The position numbers and the translations under genes are program-made. Positions 7,371-14,499 of a stretch of DNA of 44,024 bases are shown one piece after another (position 1 is the first letter of the stretch; each line of letters starts with the position of its first letter). This DNA comes from a virus. The notes beneath the pieces are model-generated. The model was not told where the DNA came from, searched no databases, and was given only the letters and a program-made list of their open reading frames with translations. The stretch is taken from positions 1 to 44,024 of IMG/VR virus record IMGVR_UViG_3300042525_000667. The stretch is one strand, 5' to 3'.

Positions 7371-7550
7371 CAAGGTCTATCCAGAATTCGACTCAGGATA
7401 GATACAACTGCCCCGAAACTTTCGCAGGTGGAAGTCGTTAGATAACCCAGTCGAATGGGCCTAAGCAGACAGCATCTAGGGAGCAGAGCCAGTGGTTATA
7501 TTCGCCGTAGAAACGGGTAGCGTGACTGGCACTTATAATTGCGTAGTTTA
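7371..7550 (+). other. Structured intergenic region between two tRNAs, possible ncRNA
   Basis: There is no ORF here. Several helices can be drawn: TCTATCC/GGATAGA around a 13-base loop (about 7377-7403), CCCA/TGGG with a GTCGAA loop (about 7448-7461), and GCCAGT/ACTGGC enclosing about 32 bases (about 7489-7532). GGAGCAG, the 5' acceptor strand of the preceding tRNA, recurs at about 7480. It looks more GC-rich than its neighbours. It could be a processed spacer RNA, a decayed tRNA or a small RNA. Confidence 0.35.
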
Positions 7551-7623
7551 GCCCTTGTAGCCCAGTGGTAGAGGCACACGACTTAAAATCGTGAAAGCGT
7601 TGGTTCGAATCCAACCAGGGGCA
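7551..7623 (+). tRNA. tRNA with UAA anticodon (Leu) but class I body
   Basis: Acceptor GCCCTTG/CAGGGGC, D-arm, anticodon stem CACGA/TCGTG with loop CTTAAAA (anticodon TAA), a five-base variable loop AAAGC, and T-arm GTTGG-TTCGAAT-CCAAC, discriminator A. The anticodon reads UUA leucine codons, but bacterial tRNA-Leu normally has a long variable arm and this one does not. Confidence 0.85.
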
Positions 7624-7651
7624 CGATGGTATACTTATTATGGAGGAATAA

Positions 7652-8410
7652 ATGATTATACAAATTATTGGGCTGCCTGGTTCTGGCAAGACAGCACTTG
7701 CACAGGCACTTAAAGAAAGAATTAATGCAATTCATCTTAATGCAGATGAAGTTAGATCAACGGTAAACTCCGATCTAGGATTTAGCAATGAAGATAGAAT
7801 TGAGCAAGCAAGAAGAATGGGAGAAATGGCTAGGCTTATTGCCAAGCAAAATGTTGCCCCTGTCATTGTTGATTTTGTTTGTCCAACTGAAGAAGCGAGA
7901 GAGGCATTTGGTTTTGCAGATTTAGTGGTATGGGTTGATAGAATTAAGCAGGGCAGATTTGAAGATACCAATAAACTTTGGGCAGACCCTTGGCATTTTC
8001 ATATAAGAATTCTTGATGGTTATACTATAGAAGAAGAGGTTAATACTGTAATTCAAACTGGATCATTATTTGACTGGTCTGCTCCAACTACTTTGCAACT
8101 TGGAAGATATCAACCTTGGCACGAAGGGCATCAGGCTTTAAAAGAAGAAGCCCATAAGAGAACACCACAGGTTCTTGTCGGTGTTCGTAATACCTATAAA
8201 ACATCTGAAAAGGATCCATTGAAATATGACGAGGTGTCCGAATTTATTAAGCAGGATAATCCATTTAAAGATACGTTAGTATTACGACTACCCAATATTA
8301 CTAATGTTGTTTATGGTCGTGATGTAGGCTATAAGATTGAACAAGTAAAGTTAGGAGAAGACATTGAGTCTATTAGTGCTACTCAAAAGCGTAAAGAAAT
8401 GGGTATTTGA
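7652..8410 (+). CDS. APS kinase (CysC)-like / nucleotidyltransferase fusion, copy 1
   Basis: A 252-residue two-domain enzyme. Residues 1 to about 115 match adenylylsulfate kinase: P-loop GLPGSGKT (7-14), LNADEVR (29-35), then the family signature SDLGFSNEDRIEQARR (40-55). Residues about 140-252 are an HxGH-type nucleotidyltransferase: GRYQPWHEGH (HEGH 157-160) and a distal ISATQKR (241-247), as in NMN adenylyltransferase-like or ATP-sulfurylase-related folds. Together they could make APS and then PAPS, the sulfo donor for the three sulfotransferase-like proteins; that C-terminal role is inference, and another nucleotide is possible. Start: GGAGG lies six bases before the ATG, behind TATACT (7630-7635). 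A close paralogue sits at 20050. Confidence 0.78.
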   Translation: MIIQIIGLPGSGKTALAQALKERINAIHLNADEVRSTVNSDLGFSNEDRIEQARRMGEMARLIAKQNVAPVIVDFVCPTEEAREAFGFADLVVWVDRIKQGRFEDTNKLWADPWHFHIRILDGYTIEEEVNTVIQTGSLFDWSAPTTLQLGRYQPWHEGHQALKEEAHKRTPQVLVGVRNTYKTSEKDPLKYDEVSEFIKQDNPFKDTLVLRLPNITNVVYGRDVGYKIEQVKLGEDIESISATQKRKEMGI

Positions 8411-8475
8411 TAATTCAAGTAATTCCTGGGCAGATAAAGAAGCAGAATTATTTATTAACTTTAAAGAAAAAATAG

Positions 8476-8679
8476 ATGAGAGTAACGAAGAGTAGATCGT
8501 TTGCTAAAGCCTGGAGTTATAGAGTATTTGGCACCTTGACTTCTTTTCTTGTTGTGTATATAATTACTGGAGAGGCTGTTTTGGCTACCGCTATTGCATT
8601 TTGGGAAACCGTATTAAAAATAGGTGTATATTATTGGCACGAAAGAATATGGGACAAAATACAGTGGGGTAGAAAATAA
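8476..8679 (+). CDS. DUF2061-type small membrane protein, copy 1
   Basis: A 67-residue protein with RSFAKAWSYRVFGTLTSFLVVY, a second hydrophobic stretch, and an ending YYWHERIWDKIQWG. This matches the DUF2061 pattern: an RS.aK..sYR start, two membrane helices and a YY.HER end. In bacteria this family is sometimes found near sulfate-activation genes (recalled, not checked). Here it directly follows the APS kinase fusion. A second copy lies at 23362. Confidence 0.75.
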   Translation: MRVTKSRSFAKAWSYRVFGTLTSFLVVYIITGEAVLATAIAFWETVLKIGVYYWHERIWDKIQWGRK

Positions 8680-8682
8680 AAT

Positions 8683-8754
8683 ACCTCTGTAACTCAGCGG
8701 AAGAGTAGCGGACTTCTAATCCGTTTGTCGCAGGTTCGATTCCTGCCAGGGGTG
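8683..8754 (+). tRNA. tRNA-Arg(UCU)
   Basis: Acceptor ACCTCTG/CAGGGGT, anticodon stem GCGGA/TCCGT, loop CTTCTAA giving anticodon TCT, T-arm GCAGG-TTCGATT-CCTGC, discriminator G. It reads AGA, an abundant codon in AT-rich genes. Confidence 0.9.
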
Positions 8755-8768
8755 CTACAATTAAACAT

Positions 8769-8841
8769 TGGTCTGTAGTTCAGTTGGTAGAACACTCGAC
8801 TGTTAATCGAGATGTCGCAGGATCGAGACCTGCCAGACCAG
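8769..8841 (+). tRNA. tRNA-Asn(GUU)
   Basis: Acceptor TGGTCTG/CAGACCA, anticodon stem CTCGA/TCGAG, loop CTGTTAA (anticodon GTT), T-arm GCAGG-ATCGAGA-CCTGC. It is followed within seven bases by the -10 box of the halogenase gene. Confidence 0.9.
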
Positions 8842-8858
8842 CAATGATATAATACTAT

Positions 8859-10475
8859 ATGGGGTATAAAATGTCAATAAATAAAATAGTAATTGTTGGT
8901 GGTGGATCTGCTGGATGGATGTCAGCAGCAACACTAATAAAAGCATTTCCAGATAAAGACATAAGTGTAATAGAATCTAAACATGTTCCAATTATAGGTG
9001 TTGGAGAGTCTACATTGGGTCAGATTAAACGCTGGACAGATTTTATAGGATTACAAGATAAAGATTTTTTAAAGGCTACAGATGCTACATATAAATTAAG
9101 CATAAAATTTACTGATTTTTATAAAAAAGATTCTGGCGGATTTCATTATCCATTTGGAACCCCAATGGTATATAAAAATAGAAATCCATTTTACGATTGG
9201 CATATTAAAAAATATATATCTCCAGAGACACCAGTTACAGATTTTGTAGAATGTTTATTTCCAGCAGCAGCATTATTTGCAAAAAATAAATACTCTGAAA
9301 ATCTTAATAATGAGTTCGATAATTTTGATACTAAGAGGGCTGTTGCATATCATTTTAATGCTGTTAAGTTTGGGCAGTGGCTTAAGGATTTTGTATGTTT
9401 GCCAAATGGAGTAAAACATATTGAAGCAACTGTTACTAATGTTATTAAAGATGATGAGGCAGGAATTAAATATCTTGAATTAGATAATAACGAAATTGTT
9501 AATGCAGATTTGTTTGTAGATTGCACAGGCTTTAAAAGTCTGTTACTTGGTGAAACTTTAAATGAACCATATATTTCTTTTCAACATTTAATTCCAAATA
9601 ACGGTGCTTGGGCTGCACAGGTGCCGTACAAGGATAAAGAAAAAGAAATGGAATCCTATACAAACTGTACAGCCCTTGGAAATGGATGGTGCTGGAATAC
9701 CCCACTATATTCTAGATTAGGAACTGGATATGTCCATTCAACAAAATTTATTACAAAAGAACAGGCGCTAGATGAGTTTAAGCAATACCTAATGTCAGAT
9801 AAAATGATAATTCCTAGAACTAAAGAAGAAGTCGAAGATTTAAAGTTTAGATACATTGACATGAAAATTGGTATTCACGAGAGAACATTTGTAAAAAATG
9901 TAGTAGCAATAGGAATGGCTGCTGGTTTTATTGAGCCACTAGAATCTAACGGCTTATATACAGTACATGAATTTTTGTTTAAGTTAATAGATATATTACA
10001 AAGAGATAATATAAGTCAGTTTGATCGAAACATGTATAATCAATCAACTAAGTCTATATATCAAGGATTTGCTAAATTTGTATCCTTACATTATTTATTG
10101 TCTCACAGAGATGATACAGAATATTGGAGAAGCATTAAAAATGGAACCACAATAGATGTGGAAAATGAAATGCTAACTTCTTTATTTGATAAAGAAGATC
10201 CTTTTAATGATTTAGTTCAAAGATATATGACAAAACAGGAGCACCCTTTCGGTCCTGCTGGAATAACATACATAGCCACTGGAATGAACTTAAACATGAT
10301 GAATATTGCTAGGGCAAAAGCGGATTACTTTGGAACAGGAATACCGCTAGGACATTCGGCCTTTCAATTTAATTCAATCTGGGAAGAAAGAAAGCAAAAA
10401 TGGAAGAATAATGCAATTAATGCACCGTCCTTATATGAGTATTTAAAAAATAATTATTTTGACGGAGAAGAATAA
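8859..10475 (+). CDS. Flavin-dependent (tryptophan) halogenase
   Basis: A 538-residue protein with the FAD-binding GGGSAGW (14-20), the VGESTLG motif (48-54), the halogenase fingerprint GWCWNTPL (a variant of WxWxIP, W276 and W278), K79 in ATYKLSIKF in the region of the catalytic lysine, and FIEPLES (E358) equal to the catalytic-glutamate segment. These enzymes chlorinate or brominate tryptophan or other aromatics via FADH2, O2 and halide, with HOCl passing through a tunnel to the lysine. Length is normal. The start at 8859 is six bases after TATAAT (8848-8853), hence probably leaderless; an internal ATG at 8871 is the alternative. No flavin reductase is seen nearby. It lies between tRNA-Asn and tRNA-Asp. 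Confidence 0.88.
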   Translation: MGYKMSINKIVIVGGGSAGWMSAATLIKAFPDKDISVIESKHVPIIGVGESTLGQIKRWTDFIGLQDKDFLKATDATYKLSIKFTDFYKKDSGGFHYPFGTPMVYKNRNPFYDWHIKKYISPETPVTDFVECLFPAAALFAKNKYSENLNNEFDNFDTKRAVAYHFNAVKFGQWLKDFVCLPNGVKHIEATVTNVIKDDEAGIKYLELDNNEIVNADLFVDCTGFKSLLLGETLNEPYISFQHLIPNNGAWAAQVPYKDKEKEMESYTNCTALGNGWCWNTPLYSRLGTGYVHSTKFITKEQALDEFKQYLMSDKMIIPRTKEEVEDLKFRYIDMKIGIHERTFVKNVVAIGMAAGFIEPLESNGLYTVHEFLFKLIDILQRDNISQFDRNMYNQSTKSIYQGFAKFVSLHYLLSHRDDTEYWRSIKNGTTIDVENEMLTSLFDKEDPFNDLVQRYMTKQEHPFGPAGITYIATGMNLNMMNIARAKADYFGTGIPLGHSAFQFNSIWEERKQKWKNNAINAPSLYEYLKNNYFDGEE

Positions 10476-10497
10476 GTATGATAGTATATTTATTGTT

Positions 10498-10571
10498 GGT
10501 CCGTTAGTTCAGTTGGTTAGAACGCTACCCTGTCACGGTAGAGGTCGTCGGTTCAAGTCCGATACGGATCG
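10498..10571 (+). tRNA. tRNA-Asp(GUC)
   Basis: Acceptor GGTCCGT/ACGGATC (one G-T), anticodon stem CTACC/GGTAG, loop CTGTCAC (anticodon GTC), T-arm GTCGG-TTCAAGT-CCGAT, discriminator G. Confidence 0.9.
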
Positions 10572-10611
10572 CTAGAGCCTGGTGTATCCGTTATTGGTGT
10601 ATAATGATTGT

Positions 10612-11181
10612 ATGCAACAAAATAATTATTTGGTAAATGAGTGTGTCCCTCACCTACTTACATATAATAGAAGTGGGATGCATTTTTTTGATGATAATCT
10701 ATATGAAATAGAAAAAATTCATTTTACTCAATCACACCTTATAGAACAACTATTTGATGAAAACAACAATAAGAAAAGAGTGATAGTAACAATAGCAAGA
10801 GAGCCGACTGGAAGTATTCCTTCTTATATAGCACATCTTGGTAATTATTATTTAGAAAATGCTATCGATTTTGGAATTAGAGAAAAAATAACAGAGTATA
10901 TACTAATGTATTCTTTCTTATGTGAACATGCAGACTATGTCATAGATTTTAATGATCTCATAAAATATCCAAAAATTGTAATTAAAAAATTATTAGAGTT
11001 ATTAAATATAGATAAAGATAAATATGTTTATTTTGAAAGAGACATTATACCTAGAAGTGAACACTATATTCCATCAAGCAAGTCGTTACCAAACTATAAA
11101 GAAAATCTGTTAGATGGCTATAATCTTGATTTATGTTATTATTACTATCATAAACTTTTAGAAAAGAAAATTATAATTTAG
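10612..11181 (+). CDS. Sulfotransferase-like protein 2
   Basis: A 189-residue protein with a degenerate 5'-phosphosulfate loop YNRSGMHFF (18-26) and a 3'-phosphate motif REPTGSIPS (63-71). A VIDFNDLIKYP segment near residue 115 and a later SSKSLPNY segment match the form of the homologue at 1614. The proline of the usual PRxG loop is missing (NRSG), so activity may differ. TATAAT (10600-10605) ends six bases before this ATG; an upstream in-frame ATG (10582) lies before the -10 box and is rejected. It stands alone between tRNA-Asp and tRNA-Glu. Confidence 0.62.
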   Translation: MQQNNYLVNECVPHLLTYNRSGMHFFDDNLYEIEKIHFTQSHLIEQLFDENNNKKRVIVTIAREPTGSIPSYIAHLGNYYLENAIDFGIREKITEYILMYSFLCEHADYVIDFNDLIKYPKIVIKKLLELLNIDKDKYVYFERDIIPRSEHYIPSSKSLPNYKENLLDGYNLDLCYYYYHKLLEKKIII

Positions 11182-11194
11182 TTTTATTTGTAAC

Positions 11195-11223
11195 TTTACA
11201 AAACTACTGAATCAATGTATAAT
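11195..11223 (+). promoter_or_regulatory. Promoter TTTACA-N17-TATAAT before tRNA-Glu
   Basis: TTTACA (11195-11200), 17 bases, TATAAT (11218-11223), about 21 bases before tRNA-Glu. It probably drives this tRNA and perhaps the ahpC operon. Confidence 0.6.
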
Positions 11224-11244
11224 GGTAATATGTCTACCAATCAT

Positions 11245-11319
11245 GGCACTATCGTCTATCGGATAGGACATCGCCCTTTCACGGCGGAAAGACGGGTTCG
11301 ATTCCCGTTAGTGCTACCA
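11245..11319 (+). tRNA. tRNA-Glu(UUC)
   Basis: Acceptor GGCACTA/TAGTGCT, anticodon stem TCGCC/GGCGG, loop CTTTCAC (anticodon TTC), T-arm ACGGG-TTCGATT-CCCGT, discriminator A. CCA is encoded here, unlike in the other tRNAs of the window. Confidence 0.9.
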
Positions 11320-11360
11320 GTTTGGTATAATAGAATGACTACTAGTAGAAAGAAGAGCAA

Positions 11361-11930
11361 ATGAGAACTATCGGAGATAAGTTAGAGCCGTTTCGTATCA
11401 TTGGAGTAAAACCAGGTAGACTGGATGCTTCTGATGATGTATTTGAAGTATTGGATGAAAAATCATTTCCAGGAAAATGGAAGGTAATTGTATATTATCC
11501 AAAGGATTTTACATTTGTATGCCCGACAGAAATTGTGGCATATGATAAATTAGTTAACGATTTTAATGATCGTGACGCAGTATTGTTAACAGGATCAACA
11601 GATAACGAGTTCTGTAAAATTGCATGGCGTAACGCACATGAAGATTTAAAAAAGACTAATTCTTGGTCTTTTGCAGATCAAATTCGTGAATGGTCTTGGG
11701 CAGAAGATGAAGGCTATACTGGACTTGCAAACCAATTAGGGATCTTAAATAAAGATGGTGTTGCACTTCGTGCTACCTTTATTGTTGATCCAGATAATGT
11801 TATTCAACATGTAACTGTAAATAATCTTAATGTAGGTCGTAGTCCAGAAGAAACTCTTCGTGTACTTGATGCCTTGCAAACAGGAGAACTTTGTGCCTGC
11901 AATAGAAGCCTTGGTGGAGAAACACTGTGA
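11361..11930 (+). CDS. ahpC: Alkyl hydroperoxide reductase AhpC (peroxiredoxin)
   Basis: A 189-residue two-Cys peroxiredoxin. The peroxidatic cysteine is C54 in FTFVCPTE; C178 and C180 in LCACNRSLGG give the three-cysteine layout of the mycobacterial enzyme. It reduces peroxides and is recharged by AhpD, which is encoded immediately downstream with a four-base overlap. A TATAAT (11326-11331) lies upstream, with a GAAAGAAGAG ribosome-site-like run before the ATG. It could protect the infected cell from H2O2 made by flavin and iron oxygenases coded nearby, which is inference. Confidence 0.92.
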   Translation: MRTIGDKLEPFRIIGVKPGRLDASDDVFEVLDEKSFPGKWKVIVYYPKDFTFVCPTEIVAYDKLVNDFNDRDAVLLTGSTDNEFCKIAWRNAHEDLKKTNSWSFADQIREWSWAEDEGYTGLANQLGILNKDGVALRATFIVDPDNVIQHVTVNNLNVGRSPEETLRVLDALQTGELCACNRSLGGETL

Positions 11931-12439
11931 GTTGGGTAGATGAAGTAAAGGAACTTGTTCCTGAGTATGCTAAAGACATTAAGTTAAATCTTGATGCTGT
12001 GATCAATAGAAGTACTTTTGATTACGATTACTCTTCATCCCTTGCACTTGCAGCAGCCCTTGCAACAGGTAATCAGGACATTGTCGCTATGGTTTCTGAT
12101 GGTGTTACAGATGAGGTAGAAAAAAATGCAGCCTTTACAGCAGCAGCCTTGATGGCACAGAACAATGTATGGTATCCATATACTGAGATGGCAGATGATC
12201 CAAATCTAACTGGATTACCAGCACAACTTAGAATGAATGCTATTGCATCTCATGGCGGTACAACTAAGGCGAAGTTTGAGTCGTATGCGCTTATTGCATC
12301 TATTATTGGAAAATGTCATTTCTGTGTAAAGGCTCATTATGAAACCTTAAAACAAGAAGGATATACAACTGAACAACTTCGTGATATCGGAAGAATTGCT
12401 GCAACAATTAATGCTATCGCCAAGGTTGTCGTAGCGTAA
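11927..12439 (+). CDS. ahpD: Alkyl hydroperoxidase AhpD
   Basis: A 170-residue protein with the thioredoxin-like active site KCHFCVKAH: C130, C133 and H137, in the same positions as in mycobacterial AhpD. It passes electrons from a lipoamide-type donor to AhpC. The GTG start overlaps the ahpC stop (GTGA), so the pair is translationally coupled. Full family length. Confidence 0.92.
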   Translation: MSWVDEVKELVPEYAKDIKLNLDAVINRSTFDYDYSSSLALAAALATGNQDIVAMVSDGVTDEVEKNAAFTAAALMAQNNVWYPYTEMADDPNLTGLPAQLRMNAIASHGGTTKAKFESYALIASIIGKCHFCVKAHYETLKQEGYTTEQLRDIGRIAATINAIAKVVVA

Positions 12440-12444
12440 TGGTT

Positions 12445-12516
12445 GCCTCCTTAACTCAGGGGTAGAGTACTCGCCTTGTAAGCGAGATGTCGTAGGTTCA
12501 AATCCTACAGGAGGCT
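12445..12516 (+). tRNA. tRNA-Thr(UGU)
   Basis: Acceptor GCCTCCT/AGGAGGC, anticodon stem CTCGC/GCGAG, loop CTTGTAA (anticodon TGT), T-arm GTAGG-TTCAAAT-CCTAC, discriminator T. It begins six bases after the ahpD stop. Confidence 0.9.
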
Positions 12517-12533
12517 CTGATATGATTAACAAT

Positions 12534-13133
12534 ATGAGTAAAGAGATACATCTTATTACATATCCTAGATGTGGATCAACTTATCTTTCTAAATTATTAA
12601 GTGACAGTTTTCAAAAAGAAATTTATAGAAGACATCTTAATGGAACAAAGAAGATGGATCCCGAATATAGTAAAGATAACGATTATTATAATGATGCAGG
12701 ATCAAAATCTTTTAAAGAAAACAATTATGCAATTACCGTATTAAGAAATCCTGTAGACTCTATCTCATCTTTATGTTCTATGGAAAATTTTTATAATAAA
12801 AATATTGATATTGATTTTAATATTAAACAATATACTGAATATTATATTTATTTTTTTAAAGATATTTTAAAAATTGTAGATTTAATGATAGATTTTAATG
12901 ATATCAATATACATAAAGATAATATTTTAAAATATGTAGGTGATAAAACTAATAATAGTATTATAAATAAAAATTATTCACCAGATATATCAGATCTTTC
13001 AGATCATCAATTTTTAAAATCTTCTAAAATAAATAAAAACTATGAATGCATTAAAGAAAAGGTTAAAAATAATGACTTAACTGAATGCTTTAACGTTTAT
13101 AATAGTTTGATAACAGAATGCAAAAAATTTTAA
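12534..13133 (+). CDS. Sulfotransferase-like protein 3
   Basis: A 199-residue protein with the clearest sulfotransferase motifs of the three: a 5'-phosphosulfate loop YPRCGSTYL (10-18) and a 3'-phosphate motif RNPVDSISS (71-79). A MIDFNDINI segment parallels the VIDFND/VIDYNQ segments of the homologues at 1614 and 10612. It is very rich in Asn, Ile and Lys, so even more AT-rich than its neighbours. TATGAT (12521-12526) lies seven bases before the ATG at 12534, suggesting a leaderless start; ATG 12522 is the alternative. It is the last gene of the tRNA-cargo array. Confidence 0.7.
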   Translation: MSKEIHLITYPRCGSTYLSKLLSDSFQKEIYRRHLNGTKKMDPEYSKDNDYYNDAGSKSFKENNYAITVLRNPVDSISSLCSMENFYNKNIDIDFNIKQYTEYYIYFFKDILKIVDLMIDFNDINIHKDNILKYVGDKTNNSIINKNYSPDISDLSDHQFLKSSKINKNYECIKEKVKNNDLTECFNVYNSLITECKKF

Positions 13134-13151
13134 ATAGTTTAAAAACTATTT
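13132..13151. terminator. Bidirectional AT-rich terminator
   Basis: AAATAGTTT and AAACTATTT form a nine-base-pair hairpin with a two-base loop and T-rich flanks on both strands. It sits where the plus-strand sulfotransferase gene meets the convergent minus-strand genes. Confidence 0.6.
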
Positions 13152-13286
13152 TTTATCTTTGTTATACTCGCCGTATTTTCCAAGAACAGCCTTTACAGTA
13201 CCATCTTTACGAAGACGAACGATCATTCCATCTTTAATTTGTATAGGGTTAAACTTATCGTGTCTTTTAAATTTACCAGATGACAT
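13146..13286 (-). CDS. Small basic protein, unknown
   Basis: A 46-residue ORF (MSSGKFKRHDKFNP... ending NKDKK) with a KDGMIVRLRKDGTVKAVLGKYGEY core that looks like a small beta-barrel. Its ATG overlaps the stop of the upstream ORF (TAATG), so the two form an operon. Unrecognised. Confidence 0.5.
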   Translation of the reverse strand: MSSGKFKRHDKFNPIQIKDGMIVRLRKDGTVKAVLGKYGEYNKDKK

Positions 13287-13567
13287 TATTTTTGCTTTCT
13301 TTCAAAGGCAGAGCCTTCCCAAAATATCTTTTCTACTGGTATACAATTAGGAACCATTTTTCCATCTTGTTCTTTCATTCCTCTTTGTACGTATCCTTCC
13401 CAGCATGGGTTATCAGCCTTTATATTGCCCTCAGAGCGGTTTATAGCATAGATCTGTGCTGCAGCCTCAGAACGAGTCTTATGGCATCCCATAACCTCTC
13501 CTGTGTCCTTCATAGCGGGGTATCCAGAGCATCCTCCAGAACCTTTAGCACCTACATGATACGGCAT
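13286..13567 (-). CDS. Phage protein of unknown function (Cys-rich)
   Basis: A 93-residue protein with a Gly/Cys-rich start (MPYHVGAKGSGGCSGYP), then GEVMGCHKTRSEAAAQIYAINRSEG. The CHKTRSEAAAQIYAIN block resembles a short motif found at the ends of some phage capsid or portal-associated proteins (from memory). Four cysteines may bind metal or form disulfides. It overlaps the next ORF and stands isolated within plus-strand territory. Confidence 0.55.
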   Translation of the reverse strand: MPYHVGAKGSGGCSGYPAMKDTGEVMGCHKTRSEAAAQIYAINRSEGNIKADNPCWEGYVQRGMKEQDGKMVPNCIPVEKIFWEGSAFERKQK

Positions 13568-13606
13568 AATAAATAGTATACCATATTCTTATGGTAAAAT
13601 AGATAT

Positions 13607-13786
13607 ATGGAACAAACACTGACATCAGAGCAACAGGCAGAAATTCTTATTAATAAAATTATGCAAATAACAAAAGATAGGATTGTATCTATACTACAGC
13701 CAGAGTTTGATAAAATATCGGATGGACACTATCATTTTGATAAAGCACTAGCAGATGCTATTATTACTGATATTAAAAATGCTTAA
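13607..13786 (+). CDS. Small acidic protein, unknown
   Basis: A 59-residue ORF (MEQTLTSEQQAEILINKI...), predicted helical. TAAAAT (13595-13600) ends six bases before the ATG, the leaderless geometry seen elsewhere. It overlaps the methyltransferase start by eight bases. Confidence 0.55.
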   Translation: MEQTLTSEQQAEILINKIMQITKDRIVSILQPEFDKISDGHYHFDKALADAIITDIKNA

Positions 13787-14459
13787 AAAAATAATACAAC
13801 CTTTAGGATATGATCAAGAAGTTTTATTCAAAACTAATGAAATTGAAAAGGCAATTCCTATATCCCAAAATCAATTAAACGATGCAAAACTCTTTACTTC
13901 AAAATATGAGTACGCAAAAACTTTAAATAAAAATATATCTTATTTAGAGATTGGAGTTGGTTGGGGATACTCTGCTCAAATGTTTATAGATACAACTAAT
14001 GCTAAAAGTGCTGACCTTGTAGATGTTTATAATAATTGCGACGGTGTTGTTGCAGCGGGAGGACCTGCGCCCAAAGATAGTTTACTAACACATGAGGAGT
14101 ATATAAAGTCTAAATTTTCTTATCATCCTAATGTTAATATTATAAAAGGAGACGCAAGAGACATAGCACCTACCTTAAATAAAAAATATGATTTAATATT
14201 ATTAGATATGGAAAGAGAAAGATTTTTTATAAGAAATCTTTTATCAATTTGTTCCAAAATAACTAATGTAGATGGAATTATAGGATTAACCTCTTATATA
14301 ATTTATGATGGTATTTTTTATAATGAGTTGCGCCATGAGCAAGTAGGCGTATTTCAAAGTGTAAATGAATTTTTACACTTAAATAAAAATTGGTCTGTTG
14401 ATGCTATGGTGTTAAATGATCTTGGGTATCATGACATATATATTAAAAGAAAATCATAA
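13779..14459 (+). CDS. Class I SAM-dependent methyltransferase
   Basis: A 226-residue protein with the Rossmann methyltransferase pattern: motif I YLEIGVGWGYSA (about 53-64), an acidic DLVDV after the second strand, KGDARDIAPTL before the third, and YDLILLD as motif IV. It resembles class I methyltransferases of the Methyltransf_24 type, which act on small molecules or sugars, often in biosynthetic clusters. Its ATG lies inside the preceding small ORF, so translation is coupled. The substrate is unknown, but it adds to the decoration enzymes in the window. Confidence 0.75.
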   Translation: MLKKIIQPLGYDQEVLFKTNEIEKAIPISQNQLNDAKLFTSKYEYAKTLNKNISYLEIGVGWGYSAQMFIDTTNAKSADLVDVYNNCDGVVAAGGPAPKDSLLTHEEYIKSKFSYHPNVNIIKGDARDIAPTLNKKYDLILLDMERERFFIRNLLSICSKITNVDGIIGLTSYIIYDGIFYNELRHEQVGVFQSVNEFLHLNKNWSVDAMVLNDLGYHDIYIKRKS

Positions 14460-14499
14460 TAAAAGAGCAGTTTAGCCACATGCTCAGGTGGTCTTTTAC

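Noticed and set aside
7371-7550. tmRNA or group I intron in the inter-tRNA spacer
   Set aside because: An ATTCGAC stretch recalls the tmRNA 5' part, but the spacer is too short, has no tag ORF, and both flanking tRNAs fold completely on their own.
8376-8495. 39-codon ORF from GTG in the +1 frame at the end of the APS kinase fusion, possible frameshift extension
   Set aside because: The paralogue at 20050 ends at the same ISATQKRKEMG position without any such extension; no slippery site seen.
11335-11364. Nine-codon ORF MTTSRKKSK overlapping the ahpC start, like a leader peptide
   Set aside because: Its ATG is only three bases after the -10 box, so the transcript would begin inside or after it; no ribosome site.
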